Assembly (NCBI GenBank): GCA_030425395.1
Contig: JAUIAS010000032.1
Span: 1 to 35,820 of the forward strand
Origin: Alphaproteobacteria bacterium
GTDB taxonomy: Bacteria; Pseudomonadota; Alphaproteobacteria; Rhodobacterales; Rhodobacteraceae
Direction of reading: 5' to 3'
Length of the DNA: 35,820 nt
Within the stretch, counting starts at the first letter, position 1. Each line of letters opens with the position of its first letter. Positions 25,603 to 34,642 of this stretch are shown here, one piece after another. The notes beneath the pieces are model-generated. The model had not been told where the DNA came from. It ran no database searches and was given only the letters and a program-made list of their open reading frames with translations. The translations under genes were made by a program, and so were the position numbers.

Positions 25603-26775
25603 ATGCCCAATTCCGCCCAGAAACTTCCCACTGCGTGCCTGGTTCTGGCGGATGGAACCGTGTTTTACGGAACCGGGTTCGGGGCGGTCGGTCAAACCAC
25701 GGCCGAGCTGTGTTTCAACACGGCGATGACGGGATATCAGGAAATCATGACGGATCCGTCTTATGCCGGACAGATCGTGACCTTTACCTTCCCCCATATC
25801 GGGAATGTCGGCGTGAACCCCGATGACGACGAAACCGGCGATCCGGTGGCTGACGGCATGGTGGTCAAATGGAACCCGACAGAATCGTCGAACTGGCGCG
25901 CCACCGAGGAACTGACCACGTGGCTGGCGCGGCGCGGCCGGATTGCGATTGGCGGTGTGGACACCCGTCGCCTGACCCGCGCCATTCGCCAGCAGGGCGC
26001 GCCCCATGTGGCGCTGGCCCATGATCCCGAAGGCAAATTCGATCTGGAAAAGCTGGTTGCCGCGGCGCGGGGCTTTGCCGGGCTCGAAGGCATGGATCTG
26101 GCCAAGGAAGTGACCTGCGCACAATCCTATCGCTGGGACGAAATGCGGTGGGCGTGGCCTGACGGCTATACCCGTCAGGAGGCCCCCCGGCACAAGGTCG
26201 TCGCGCTGGATTTCGGGGCAAAGCGCAACATTCTGCGTTGCCTTGCCTCTGCGGGATGTGACGTCACGGTCATGCCAGCCACCGCAACCGCGGATGAAAT
26301 TCTGGCCCATGAGCCTGATGGCGTTTTCCTGTCCAATGGCCCCGGCGATCCGGCGGCCACAGGCGATTACGCCGTGCCAATGATCCGCCACGTTCTGGAC
26401 CGGACCGATTTGCCGGTGTTCGGCATCTGTCTCGGCCACCAGATGCTGGCGCTGGCGCTGGGGGCGAAAACGGTCAAGATGAACCACGGCCACCACGGAG
26501 CCAACCACCCGGTCAAGGATCTTGAAACCGGCAAGGTTGAAATCACCTCCATGAACCACGGGTTTGCGGTGGATGGTCAGACCCTTCCCGACGGCGTGGT
26601 GGAAACCCACCGGTCGCTGTTTGACGGGTCCAACTGCGGTATCCGCATGACCGATCGGCCGGTGTATTCGGTTCAGTATCACCCCGAAGCAAGCCCCGGC
26701 CCACAGGACAGCTTCTATCTGTTCGAACGGTTCTCCGAGGCGATGTCCGCGCGCAAGGCAGTTGCCGCAGGCTGA
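25603..26775 (+). CDS. carA: Carbamoyl-phosphate synthase small subunit
   Basis: This 390-residue glutaminase subunit supplies ammonia to CarB for carbamoyl phosphate, the entry to arginine and pyrimidine synthesis. The amidotransferase triad is complete: Cys276 (GICLGHQ), His360 and Glu362 (VQYHPEASPGP). The N-terminal half has the small-subunit signature FNTAMTGYQEIMTDPSYAGQ. The ATG at 25603 has CAGGAG upstream. CarB is not in the window, so the two subunits are encoded apart. Confidence 0.97.
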   Translation: MPNSAQKLPTACLVLADGTVFYGTGFGAVGQTTAELCFNTAMTGYQEIMTDPSYAGQIVTFTFPHIGNVGVNPDDDETGDPVADGMVVKWNPTESSNWRATEELTTWLARRGRIAIGGVDTRRLTRAIRQQGAPHVALAHDPEGKFDLEKLVAAARGFAGLEGMDLAKEVTCAQSYRWDEMRWAWPDGYTRQEAPRHKVVALDFGAKRNILRCLASAGCDVTVMPATATADEILAHEPDGVFLSNGPGDPAATGDYAVPMIRHVLDRTDLPVFGICLGHQMLALALGAKTVKMNHGHHGANHPVKDLETGKVEITSMNHGFAVDGQTLPDGVVETHRSLFDGSNCGIRMTDRPVYSVQYHPEASPGPQDSFYLFERFSEAMSARKAVAAG

Positions 26776-26791
26776 CGGCCCCGCGCCTGCG

Positions 26792-26806
26792 TTAACCGGG
26801 TATTAA
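26792..26806. promoter_or_regulatory. CtrA-type box TTAA-N7-TTAA
   Basis: TTAACCGGGTATTAA followed by CCAT has exact TTAA half-sites seven bases apart, and the second half also reads TTAACCAT, the alphaproteobacterial CtrA half-site. It lies 45 bp before the glycosyltransferase start, a usual distance for CtrA control. Confidence 0.65.
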
Positions 26807-26851
26807 CCATCGGCACGTCACACCGGTCAGGGACCGGAGAGGGGCGCGTCG

Positions 26852-28615
26852 ATGGGCGAGAGATTCTTGCAAAATCACGATGCGGGTGGAAGCCTGCTCA
26901 ATGGGTTGCTGGCCCGGTCCGATGCGCGCGACCGGCTGGGGGCGTTGCAACGCCCACCAATGCCGGCCCCTGTCCAGCTTGACCGCGATCCTCCGGACCC
27001 GGCGCTCTTGCGGGACCAACCGCCACGCTTGTGGCTGCGCGCAGGCGGGCTGCCGTGGCGACGCGAGGCGGACGGCATCACCTATGTCGCGGCGGACCCG
27101 GCCCGGTTTGCACAGTTTGCGCGCAGCCTTCCCGCAGGGATGCGCCCTGCCCGCATATTGCGCGCCGACCGCGAGACGATCCGCGCCGCCATCGCCCGAT
27201 GCTGCCGGGCATCTCTCAGCGCCGCCGCGGAAAGGCGCGTGCCCGCCCTGTTCAGTTGCCGCCATCTTGGCGGACCGGGCATCGGCTGGCGCGTCGGGCT
27301 GATCGCAGTGTCAGCGGCGGTGGGATCACTGGCCGCGTTCGGGCCGGGCACGGTTCTGGCGCTGGTGTGTCTTGTTGCGCTTGTCATGATGTCGGGGATC
27401 ACGTTTCTCAAGCTCGCCGGGTTGATCGCCGAAATGACATCGCGGCCCGTTTCCGACTCCGTGCGATCGCGCACCCACAGCCTGCCGATCATTTCGGTGC
27501 TGGTCCCGCTCTATGATGAACCGGCCATCGCCACGCGCCTGCTGTCGCGCTTGCAACGCATCCGTTACCCGCGCGACCGGCTGGATATCGTTCTGGTGCT
27601 GGAAGAGGACGACGCCCGCACCCATTCAGCCCTCGAAGGAACGCGCCTGCCGCCGTGGATCCGCGTTGTCGATGTGCCCGCCATCGGAACGCTGCGCACC
27701 AAGCCGCGCGCGCTCAACTATGCGCTGGATTTCTGCGAGGGCGAAATCATCGGCATCTGGGATGCCGAGGACGCGCCGGAACCGGATCAGCTAATGCGGG
27801 TGGCCGAACGCTTTGCCACGGCTCCACCGGATGTGGCCTGCGTTCAGGGTGTCCTCGACTACTACAACGCGCGCGCCAACTGGATGGCGCGATGTTTCAC
27901 CATCGAATACGCGGGCTGGTTTCGGGTGATCCTGCCGGGGCTGGCGCGTATGGGGCTTGTCATTCCGCTGGGCGGCACCACGCTGTTCATGCGGCGCGGC
28001 GCGCTTGAGGAAATGGGCGGATGGGATGCCCATAACGTGACCGAGGACGCCGATCTCGGGGTGCGGATCGCGCGGTTCGGCTATCGGACGGTGGTGATAT
28101 CAAGCACCACTTTCGAAGAGGCAAACTGCCGCCCGTGGCCATGGGTCAAGCAACGGTCGCGGTGGCTCAAGGGGTTCATGACAACCTATATCGTGCACAT
28201 GCGCGCGCCGGTTCGGTTGCTGCGCGAACTTGGCTGGCTGCGGTTTCTGGGGGTGCAGGCGTTCTTTGCCGGAACCCTGTCGCAATTCCTGTTCGCCCCG
28301 ATACTCTGGACATATTGGGCGGTTCTGCTGGGGTATGGCCACCCGCTTGGCAGCCTGCTGCCCGGCTGGGCAATGGCGGGTGTCACGGGATTGTTTCTGC
28401 TGTCTGAGCTGGTGAACCTGAGCCTTGGGGTCATCGCCGCGCGGCGTTGCGGGCGGGTCTCTCTGACGCCTTGGGTTCTCACCCTGCCGTTCTATTACCC
28501 GCTGGGCGTGATCGCAGCCTACAAGGCCGCGTGGGAATTGCTGCGCGCCCCTTTCTATTGGGACAAGACCCGGCACGGCGTCTCGCCCGAGGATGAATCC
28601 CCGACGTCAGCCTGA
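26852..28615 (+). CDS. Membrane glycosyltransferase, family 2 (cellulose-synthase-like)
   Basis: This 587-residue protein has an N-terminal soluble region of about 130 residues rich in Arg/Pro, reminiscent of the type II secretion ATPase N-domain seen in some bacterial GT2 proteins. Next come two membrane helices (147-195) and then a processive-type GT2 domain. Catalytic motifs are VPLYDEP (218-224), WDAED (303-307), TEDADLG (397-403) and QRSRW (434-438). At least three more helices close the protein. It likely builds or extends a polysaccharide at the inner membrane; sugar and product are unknown. GGAGAGG precedes the ATG. It overlaps the convergent GntR gene by 9 bp at the 3' ends and has a CtrA box upstream. 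Confidence 0.88.
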   Translation: MGERFLQNHDAGGSLLNGLLARSDARDRLGALQRPPMPAPVQLDRDPPDPALLRDQPPRLWLRAGGLPWRREADGITYVAADPARFAQFARSLPAGMRPARILRADRETIRAAIARCCRASLSAAAERRVPALFSCRHLGGPGIGWRVGLIAVSAAVGSLAAFGPGTVLALVCLVALVMMSGITFLKLAGLIAEMTSRPVSDSVRSRTHSLPIISVLVPLYDEPAIATRLLSRLQRIRYPRDRLDIVLVLEEDDARTHSALEGTRLPPWIRVVDVPAIGTLRTKPRALNYALDFCEGEIIGIWDAEDAPEPDQLMRVAERFATAPPDVACVQGVLDYYNARANWMARCFTIEYAGWFRVILPGLARMGLVIPLGGTTLFMRRGALEEMGGWDAHNVTEDADLGVRIARFGYRTVVISSTTFEEANCRPWPWVKQRSRWLKGFMTTYIVHMRAPVRLLRELGWLRFLGVQAFFAGTLSQFLFAPILWTYWAVLLGYGHPLGSLLPGWAMAGVTGLFLLSELVNLSLGVIAARRCGRVSLTPWVLTLPFYYPLGVIAAYKAAWELLRAPFYWDKTRHGVSPEDESPTSA

Positions 28616-29272
28616 TTTCTCGCGACGGCCCGCGTCTTGTTTCAGGCGCGTCATGAAGGCGATGGAGATGTGATCGCGCAACGCCTTTTCGGCCGCCTCC
28701 TCGTCACGGGATTCAATCGCCGCGACGATACCGTCATGTTCGCTCTGGGCGATCTGCCCGCGCCCCTGTGCGGCCAGCGACGTGGTGGCCATCAACGCCA
28801 TCGTCCGATGCACAAGATTAAGCTGCTGCACCAGATACCGGTTGTGCGAGGCCAGATGAATTTGTTCGTGGAACCGCCGGTTCGCCCGTGACAAGGCGGT
28901 GGGATCATCCACCAGATCGTTATCATCGCTGACCATTTCGCGCAGCACCCGGATTTCCTCTTCTGTCGCATGGCGCGCAGCCAGACGCGCGGCCAGCCCT
29001 TCCAGTTCGCGGCGCACGACGTAAAGCTCGGCCATCTGGTTGTGATCCAGCGACGCCACAATCAGCGATCTCCCGTCACGTTCGAGCAGCGATTGCGTCT
29101 CAAGACGCTGCAAGGCTTCGCGGATCGGGGTGCGCGACACCCCAAAGCGGTCCGCAAGATCGCTTTCGACCAACCGGTCGCCGGGCTTGTAGACACCCAC
29201 ATCAATCGCCTCAAGGATCAGGCTGTAGGCATCGTTCGGGGTCTGGCGGGTCTGGGTCATGGAACTCTTCAT
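28607..29272 (-). CDS. GntR-family regulator, FCD (FadR/VanR) type
   Basis: This 221-residue protein has an N-terminal winged helix (YSLILEAIDVGVYKPGDRL, then DRFGVSRTPIREALQRLE) and a C-terminal helical FCD domain with the metal-site-like histidines in RRFHEQIHLASHN, SEHDG and LRDHI. Such proteins sense small carboxylates and control catabolic operons. ATGs at 29272 or 29260 are both possible. The neighbour genes (glycosyltransferase, HAD phosphatase) are not obvious targets. Confidence 0.9.
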   Translation of the reverse strand: MKSSMTQTRQTPNDAYSLILEAIDVGVYKPGDRLVESDLADRFGVSRTPIREALQRLETQSLLERDGRSLIVASLDHNQMAELYVVRRELEGLAARLAARHATEEEIRVLREMVSDDNDLVDDPTALSRANRRFHEQIHLASHNRYLVQQLNLVHRTMALMATTSLAAQGRGQIAQSEHDGIVAAIESRDEEAAEKALRDHISIAFMTRLKQDAGRREKSG

Positions 29273-29326
29273 CTGTTTGGGATGCGCCAGCCTACAGTCG
29301 GCCGCCGCGAAGGATCAAGCCCACCA

Positions 29327-29354
29327 TTGCAAACCCGACGCCAAGGGCCTAGCA
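29327..29354 (+). promoter_or_regulatory. Promoter candidate for the HAD gene (possible leaderless mRNA)
   Basis: TTGCAA (29327-29332) and CTAGCA (29349-29354) are 16 bp apart. The expected start site would fall within a few bases of the ATG at 29362, leaving no room for a ribosome binding site. Confidence 0.45.
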
Positions 29355-29361
29355 CTTGGCC

Positions 29362-30006
29362 ATGGTTCGCGACGCTTTTACCCACGTCACCCATTGGGTG
29401 TTCGATCTTGACAACACGCTGTATCCTCCGCAGGCGCGGCTCTTCGACCAGATCGAGGTGCGCATGACCAATTGGGTCATGTCCGCCCTGAAGGTCGACC
29501 GCGCCGAGGCGGACCGGTTGCGCACCCACTACTGGCACAGTTACGGCACCACGCTGGCCGGGCTGATGCGCGAACATGACGTGGATCCGGCCCCCTATCT
29601 GGAAGACGTCCACGACATATCGCTGGATCATCTGGAACTGGATGCGCAATTGGCGCGCGCAATCCGCGCCCTGCCGGGCCGCCGCATCGTCTATACCAAC
29701 GGCACCGCGCCCTATGCCGAACGGGTGCTTGCGGCGCGCGGATTGTCAGGGATTTTCGACGCGGTCTATGGGGTGGAACACGCCGAATTTCTGCCCAAAC
29801 CCGAACGCGCCGCCTTTGAGACGGTGTTTGCCCGTGACGGCGTGCGCCCCGAACGCGCCGCGATGTTCGAAGACGATCCGCGCAACCTTGCCGCCCCCCA
29901 TGACATGGGCATGCGGACCGTGCACGTCGCCCCCGATCCGGTGCCCCACGACCACATCCACCACCATACCGACGATCTGGGTGCCTTTCTGGATCGGCTG
30001 ACCTGA
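29362..30006 (+). CDS. HAD-superfamily pyrimidine 5'-nucleotidase-like phosphatase
   Basis: This 214-residue protein has HAD motif I FDLDNTLY (nucleophile Asp15, acid Asp17), motif II YTNGT, motif III lysine in LPKPE, and motif IV FEDDPRNL. The helical cap sits after motif I. It matches the SDT1/PhoN-type pyrimidine 5'-nucleotidase group that dephosphorylates UMP/CMP-like substrates. The ATG at 29362 follows a TTG that would add only two residues. It stands alone between a convergent GntR gene and the ubiquinone hydroxylase gene. Substrate is inferred. Confidence 0.88.
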   Translation: MVRDAFTHVTHWVFDLDNTLYPPQARLFDQIEVRMTNWVMSALKVDRAEADRLRTHYWHSYGTTLAGLMREHDVDPAPYLEDVHDISLDHLELDAQLARAIRALPGRRIVYTNGTAPYAERVLAARGLSGIFDAVYGVEHAEFLPKPERAAFETVFARDGVRPERAAMFEDDPRNLAAPHDMGMRTVHVAPDPVPHDHIHHHTDDLGAFLDRLT

Positions 30007-30023
30007 ACCGGACATCGTGTCGC

Positions 30024-30052
30024 TTGGTCATTGGCGGGGGTGCGCCCTAGCT
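30024..30052 (+). promoter_or_regulatory. Promoter candidate for the UbiH-family gene
   Basis: TTGGTC (30024-30029) and CTAGCT (30047-30052) are 17 bp apart. The -10 resembles those proposed for the HAD and aminotransferase genes (CTAGCA). Confidence 0.4.
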
Positions 30053-30128
30053 TTGCCCCAAGCGCCGGACCACCGTGTCTGCCCCCCGGACAATGCCCCC
30101 GGATCTCGGGTCGTAAAAGGATCGCAGG

Positions 30129-31325
30129 ATGACAGAGCAATTCGATATCGTTGTATCAGGTGGCGGGATCGCCGGACTGACCGCCGCAGCCGTGTTTGCA
30201 GACAGCGGATTTTCGGTGCTCTGCGTCGATCCCACGCCCCCCGTGACGGAACGGGACGCCACCGGCGCGGACCTGCGCACAACGGCGATCCTGCAACCGG
30301 CACGGGCGTTGCTGGATCGGTCAGGGGTGTGGGATCTGCTTGCCCCCCATGCCGCACCGCTGCAAACCATGCGGATCGTGGATGCAGGCGGCGCGGTGCC
30401 GGAACCCCGCGTGGAACGGGAATTTCACGCCAGCGAAATATCGGACGATCCATTCGGGTGGAACTTGCCCAACTGGCTGTTGCGGAGGGAGCTTCTGGCG
30501 CGCCTCTCAGCACTGCCCAATGTCGATTTTCGTCCCGGCACCGCCACCACAACGCTGTTCACCCGGCAGGCGCAGGCCCGCGTCGGGCTGAGCGACGGCA
30601 CCCGCGTGACCTGCCGTCTGGTGGTGGCGTGCGACGGGCGTGCCTCCCCGATGCGCGAAGCTGCGGGCATCGGCGTCACAACCCACCGCTATGGCCAGAA
30701 GGCATTGGCCTTTGCCGTGACCCACCCGATCCCGCATGACAATGTATCCACCGAAGTTCACCGCACCGGCGGGCCGTTTACCCTTGTGCCGTTGCCCGAT
30801 TGGCAGGGAAAACCGTCCTCGGCGGTGGTATGGATGGAAACCGGCCCCAATGCGCAACGACTGCTGACACTGGATACGGCGAGTTTCGAAGCCGAGATGA
30901 CAACCCGATCCTGCGGTTTGTTCGGGCCGCTGTCGCTGGCCTCGCAACGGACGATCTGGCCAATCATCACCCAGCACGCGGACCGGATGAGCGGCGAACG
31001 GATCGCTCTGATGGCCGAAGCCGCGCATGTCGTGCCGCCGATCGGCGCACAGGGGCTGAACATGTCGCTGTCCGATCTGCGCACCTTGCTTGATCTGGCC
31101 GAAGCCCACCCCGAAACACTGGGGGATGCGCACATGCTCGAGACATATCACCGGAACCGGATCGGGGATATCCGCCTGCGGGTGCAGGGGATTGATATTC
31201 TCAACCGGGCCTCGATGATGGCCACCCAACCCCTGCGCGACGCCCGCGCGGCGGGGCTGAGCGCGCTTTACGCGCTGGCACCGGTGCGGCGCAACCTGAT
31301 GCAAATGGGCTTGGGCGTGCGGTAA
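30129..31325 (+). CDS. UbiH/UbiF-family FAD-dependent hydroxylase
   Basis: This 398-residue flavin monooxygenase is of the ubiquinone-biosynthesis type, which adds ring hydroxyls to the quinone precursor. The dinucleotide loop is SGGGIAGLTAA (10-20), and the mid motif is ACDGRASPMRE. The usual GD-AH motif reads AEAAHVVPPIGAQGLN, with Glu instead of Asp, a variant I associate with alphaproteobacterial UbiH/UbiL relatives. AAAGGA precedes the ATG. Which ring carbon it acts on cannot be told. It ends before repeat copy 8. Confidence 0.88.
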   Translation: MTEQFDIVVSGGGIAGLTAAAVFADSGFSVLCVDPTPPVTERDATGADLRTTAILQPARALLDRSGVWDLLAPHAAPLQTMRIVDAGGAVPEPRVEREFHASEISDDPFGWNLPNWLLRRELLARLSALPNVDFRPGTATTTLFTRQAQARVGLSDGTRVTCRLVVACDGRASPMREAAGIGVTTHRYGQKALAFAVTHPIPHDNVSTEVHRTGGPFTLVPLPDWQGKPSSAVVWMETGPNAQRLLTLDTASFEAEMTTRSCGLFGPLSLASQRTIWPIITQHADRMSGERIALMAEAAHVVPPIGAQGLNMSLSDLRTLLDLAEAHPETLGDAHMLETYHRNRIGDIRLRVQGIDILNRASMMATQPLRDARAAGLSALYALAPVRRNLMQMGLGVR

Positions 31326-31380
31326 TTTCGCCCCGAAGGCGTGCTGATCCCGCATCCCGGTAGGATGCGCATAAAAAGAA

Positions 31381-31434
31381 GCGGGGGGCGCTGCCCCCCG
31401 CACCCCCCGGGATATTTTCAGCAAGAGAAAAAGG
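31381..31434 (+). repeat. Intergenic hairpin element, copy 8
   Basis: A 9-bp perfect stem GCGGGGGGC-GCT-GCCCCCCGC (31381-31401) is followed by ACCCCCCGGGATATTTTCAG and CAAGAGAAAAAGG. It sits between the convergent ubiH-like and ilvC genes, in terminator orientation for the first. It matches copy 9 in reverse. Confidence 0.85.
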
Positions 31435-31467
31435 AAAAGGCGCGCCCGGCTGGTGACCGGGCGCGCC
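31428..31467 (-). terminator. Intrinsic terminator of ilvC
   Basis: On the minus strand an 11-bp perfect stem GGCGCGCCCGG/CCGGGCGCGCC (31467-31457 and 31449-31439) with a 7-base loop is followed by TTTTCCTTTTT. It overlaps the tail of repeat copy 8, so convergent transcripts share this stretch. Confidence 0.85.
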
Positions 31468-31490
31468 ATCTTTTCCCTGCGAACAGAGAC

Positions 31491-32618
<1,128 letters not shown>

Positions 32619-32644
32619 TCATTTACAAATTTTTCGGATTTTTC

Positions 32645-33100
32645 ATGCTTAACGAAGAAGATCGGCGCATTCTGCGATACCTGCAGGAAGACCCGACACT
32701 CAGCCAATCCGAGCTTGCCGAACGTGCGCGCCTTTCACCGTCGATGGTGGCCCGGCGCCTGACCCGAATGGAGGAACGCGGCATCATCACCGGCACCGTT
32801 GCGGTCATCGACTGGCAGGCGTTGGGATACGCGGTCGAAGTATCGCTGCGATTTACCCTCGACAAGACATTGCCGCGCGCCTTCGATGAATTCCTGACCG
32901 CCGCGCGCGCCGTGCCAGAGGTTCTGGAAATCCAGACCTTTCTGGGCCGGGTGGATGTGCGCCTGTCGGTGATCGCCCGCGACATGGCCCATTATCAGGA
33001 GGTCTACCGGAGCCGCATCCTGACCCTGCCCCATATCGCCGAAATCGAAGCGTTGATGCATGTCGCCCGCATCAAGTGGCAAGAAAGCCTGCCAGTATGA
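32645..33100 (+). CDS. Lrp/AsnC-family regulator (first of pair)
   Basis: This 151-residue protein has an N-terminal helix-turn-helix (LSQSELAERARLSPSMVARRL, about 18-38) and a C-terminal RAM domain (VSLRFTLDKTLPRAFDEFL onward) for amino-acid binding and oligomerisation. Its stop overlaps the next gene's start (ATGA), so the two are made together. The ATG at 32645 begins MLNEEDRRILRYLQEDP, the usual Lrp start. It is divergent from ilvC. Confidence 0.93.
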   Translation: MLNEEDRRILRYLQEDPTLSQSELAERARLSPSMVARRLTRMEERGIITGTVAVIDWQALGYAVEVSLRFTLDKTLPRAFDEFLTAARAVPEVLEIQTFLGRVDVRLSVIARDMAHYQEVYRSRILTLPHIAEIEALMHVARIKWQESLPV

Positions 33101-33552
33101 TCGCGCTGGACGACACGGACCACGCCATACTGCGCGCACTGGTGGCCGATGCGGGGCAAGGGGCCGGCGCGCTGGGGCGCAAACTGGGCCTGTCCCAGCC
33201 CGCCACGTGGCGGCGGATCAGGCGGCTCGAAGAGGCACGCGTGCTGCGCGGGCGGCGGTTGATGCTGGACGCGGCCGCGGTGGGCTTTGGCGTGACGGTG
33301 TTTCTGGGCGTCAAGCTCGCCACCAAGGGCCGCGTGAGCCTTGAGGATTTCGAACGCGCCGTCAGCGCCATCCCCGAAGTGCAGACCGTCGAACACGTGC
33401 TGGGTCTTTATGATTACCGCCTGCGCATCGTGGCCCGCGACCTGCCCGACTTCGAACGCATCCTGCGCCGCCGGATCATGACCCTGCCCGGCGCGGGCGA
33501 CGTGGAGGCCAACGTTCTCTTGTCCGAGGAACGGCTGGCGGGGCCGATCTGA
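33097..33552 (+). CDS. Lrp/AsnC-family regulator (second of pair)
   Basis: This 151-residue paralogue has the same length and layout. The helix-turn-helix region reads GALGRKLGLSQPATWRRIRRL (Ser-Gln-Pro-Ala-Thr recognition start), and the RAM domain follows (VTVFLGVKLATKGRV, then VEHVLGLYDYRLRI). The start at 33097 overlaps the first gene by 4 nt. Sequence similarity between the two is limited, so they are not a recent duplication. A mixed oligomer is possible. Confidence 0.92.
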   Translation: MIALDDTDHAILRALVADAGQGAGALGRKLGLSQPATWRRIRRLEEARVLRGRRLMLDAAAVGFGVTVFLGVKLATKGRVSLEDFERAVSAIPEVQTVEHVLGLYDYRLRIVARDLPDFERILRRRIMTLPGAGDVEANVLLSEERLAGPI

Positions 33553-33559
33553 CGGGGGT

Positions 33560-34426
33560 TTATTGCCGCGACACCTGCGTCAGATATTGGCAGGACGGCA
33601 CATGCCCAAGATCGCAGTTGCGTGCCCAAACATCGGTTGCCGCCGCAAGATCGCCTTCACCCTGTCGGAAATCTATGTATTTTCTCTCAGCCAATTTACC
33701 GCACGCATCTAGATGCCCAAGATCGCATCCCTTGTTTAACCAACCCTGTTTTCCATGATCTGCAAGGCTGGCCAACGCGAAACAGGATGTGGCGTAGCCC
33801 TCGCCACAAGATTGGCGCAATCCGCCTATCTTCTCTTTCAACATCTCCTCGGCGGAATAGAGTTCACCAAACACATGCAAGCATATCGGATCGTCCGACG
33901 ACAGGCATGCGTTGAAAACGTGCGCATAAAGAACCCTGTCTGACGTCGAGAGCCGAGGGATATCTGTAACCAGCTTTCTGGCCAATTCCACACAATCCGC
34001 GTTTGAACCGGATCGACACGCCGCACCATGGAGTGACTTGGTGGAATTACGGACCGCCGCGCGCCGCTCACGTGATTGTGCCAACCCTCGAAACCCTCCT
34101 TGGGTATTACATGCGGCGACATAGCCCTGATCACACAACAGCATTCTGGCCGCATAAAGCCGCACGCCAATGTCTTGGTTATTTGCATTCCTGTTGAAGG
34201 ACAACGCCGTGTTGCACGCGACGACATCGCCACCCTGACAGGCCCTCAGCGCATGGGGAAGGCCTTCGCTTCGATAGCGTTGGGCGATTGCAGTATCCTG
34301 CGGCACTGGCGGGATTCCATTTTCATAGCGTTCCGCCAAGCGAAAACACCAATCATAGCGTCCGCAAGTTTCGCCGGCACTGGCCGCGCCCGTCAGTATC
34401 AGCAGGAAAAACAAACAGCGTATCAT
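33560..34426 (-). CDS. Secreted Cys-rich Sel1/Hcp-like repeat protein
   Basis: This 288-residue protein has a signal peptide (MIRCLFFLLILTGAASAGET) and then helical repeats, each with a C-x7-C pair: CQGGDVVAC, CDQGYVAAC, CRSGSNADC, CLSSDDPIC, CGEGYATSC, CDLGHLDAC and CDLGHVPSC, seven in all. This is the pattern of the Helicobacter cysteine-rich (Hcp) and Sel1-like repeat families, where each pair forms a disulfide. The function is unknown; such proteins bind other proteins or host molecules in some bacteria. GGAGG lies just before the ATG at 34426. The gene and its upstream region have visibly lower GC than all neighbours, suggesting horizontal transfer. It ends 7 bp from the second Lrp gene, convergent. 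Confidence 0.88.
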   Translation of the reverse strand: MIRCLFFLLILTGAASAGETCGRYDWCFRLAERYENGIPPVPQDTAIAQRYRSEGLPHALRACQGGDVVACNTALSFNRNANNQDIGVRLYAARMLLCDQGYVAACNTQGGFRGLAQSRERRAAVRNSTKSLHGAACRSGSNADCVELARKLVTDIPRLSTSDRVLYAHVFNACLSSDDPICLHVFGELYSAEEMLKEKIGGLRQSCGEGYATSCFALASLADHGKQGWLNKGCDLGHLDACGKLAERKYIDFRQGEGDLAAATDVWARNCDLGHVPSCQYLTQVSRQ

Positions 34427-34567
34427 GTGTCCTCCAAAGCGCTGGATACCTGAAATCTTGTTATCGTGTATGTTGGCGCGCAAATACAGGCCAAAGGTAT
34501 TGCCCGCCAGCGCACCGACATTCAGCCGCTGTGGAAGGTTTGAAAACACCAAGATGGCCGCCCTCGA

Positions 34568-34577
34568 CGGTATACCG
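34568..34577. promoter_or_regulatory. CGGTATACCG palindrome upstream of the aminotransferase gene
   Basis: A perfect 10-bp palindrome lies just left of the candidate promoter. The GTATAC core is like operators of GntR-family regulators, but the binder is unknown. Otherwise the 216-bp gap 34427-34642 shows no gene. Confidence 0.4.
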
Positions 34578-34586
34578 CAGTAGGCT

Positions 34587-34614
34587 TTGCTTTTGCCCGC
34601 GACCGGCGCTAGCA
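34587..34614 (+). promoter_or_regulatory. Promoter candidate for the aminotransferase gene
   Basis: TTGCTT (34587-34592) and CTAGCA (34609-34614) are 16 bp apart, 28 bp before the start codon. Confidence 0.45.
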
Positions 34615-34642
34615 AAGGGAAAACACGTGAAAAGGAAACACC

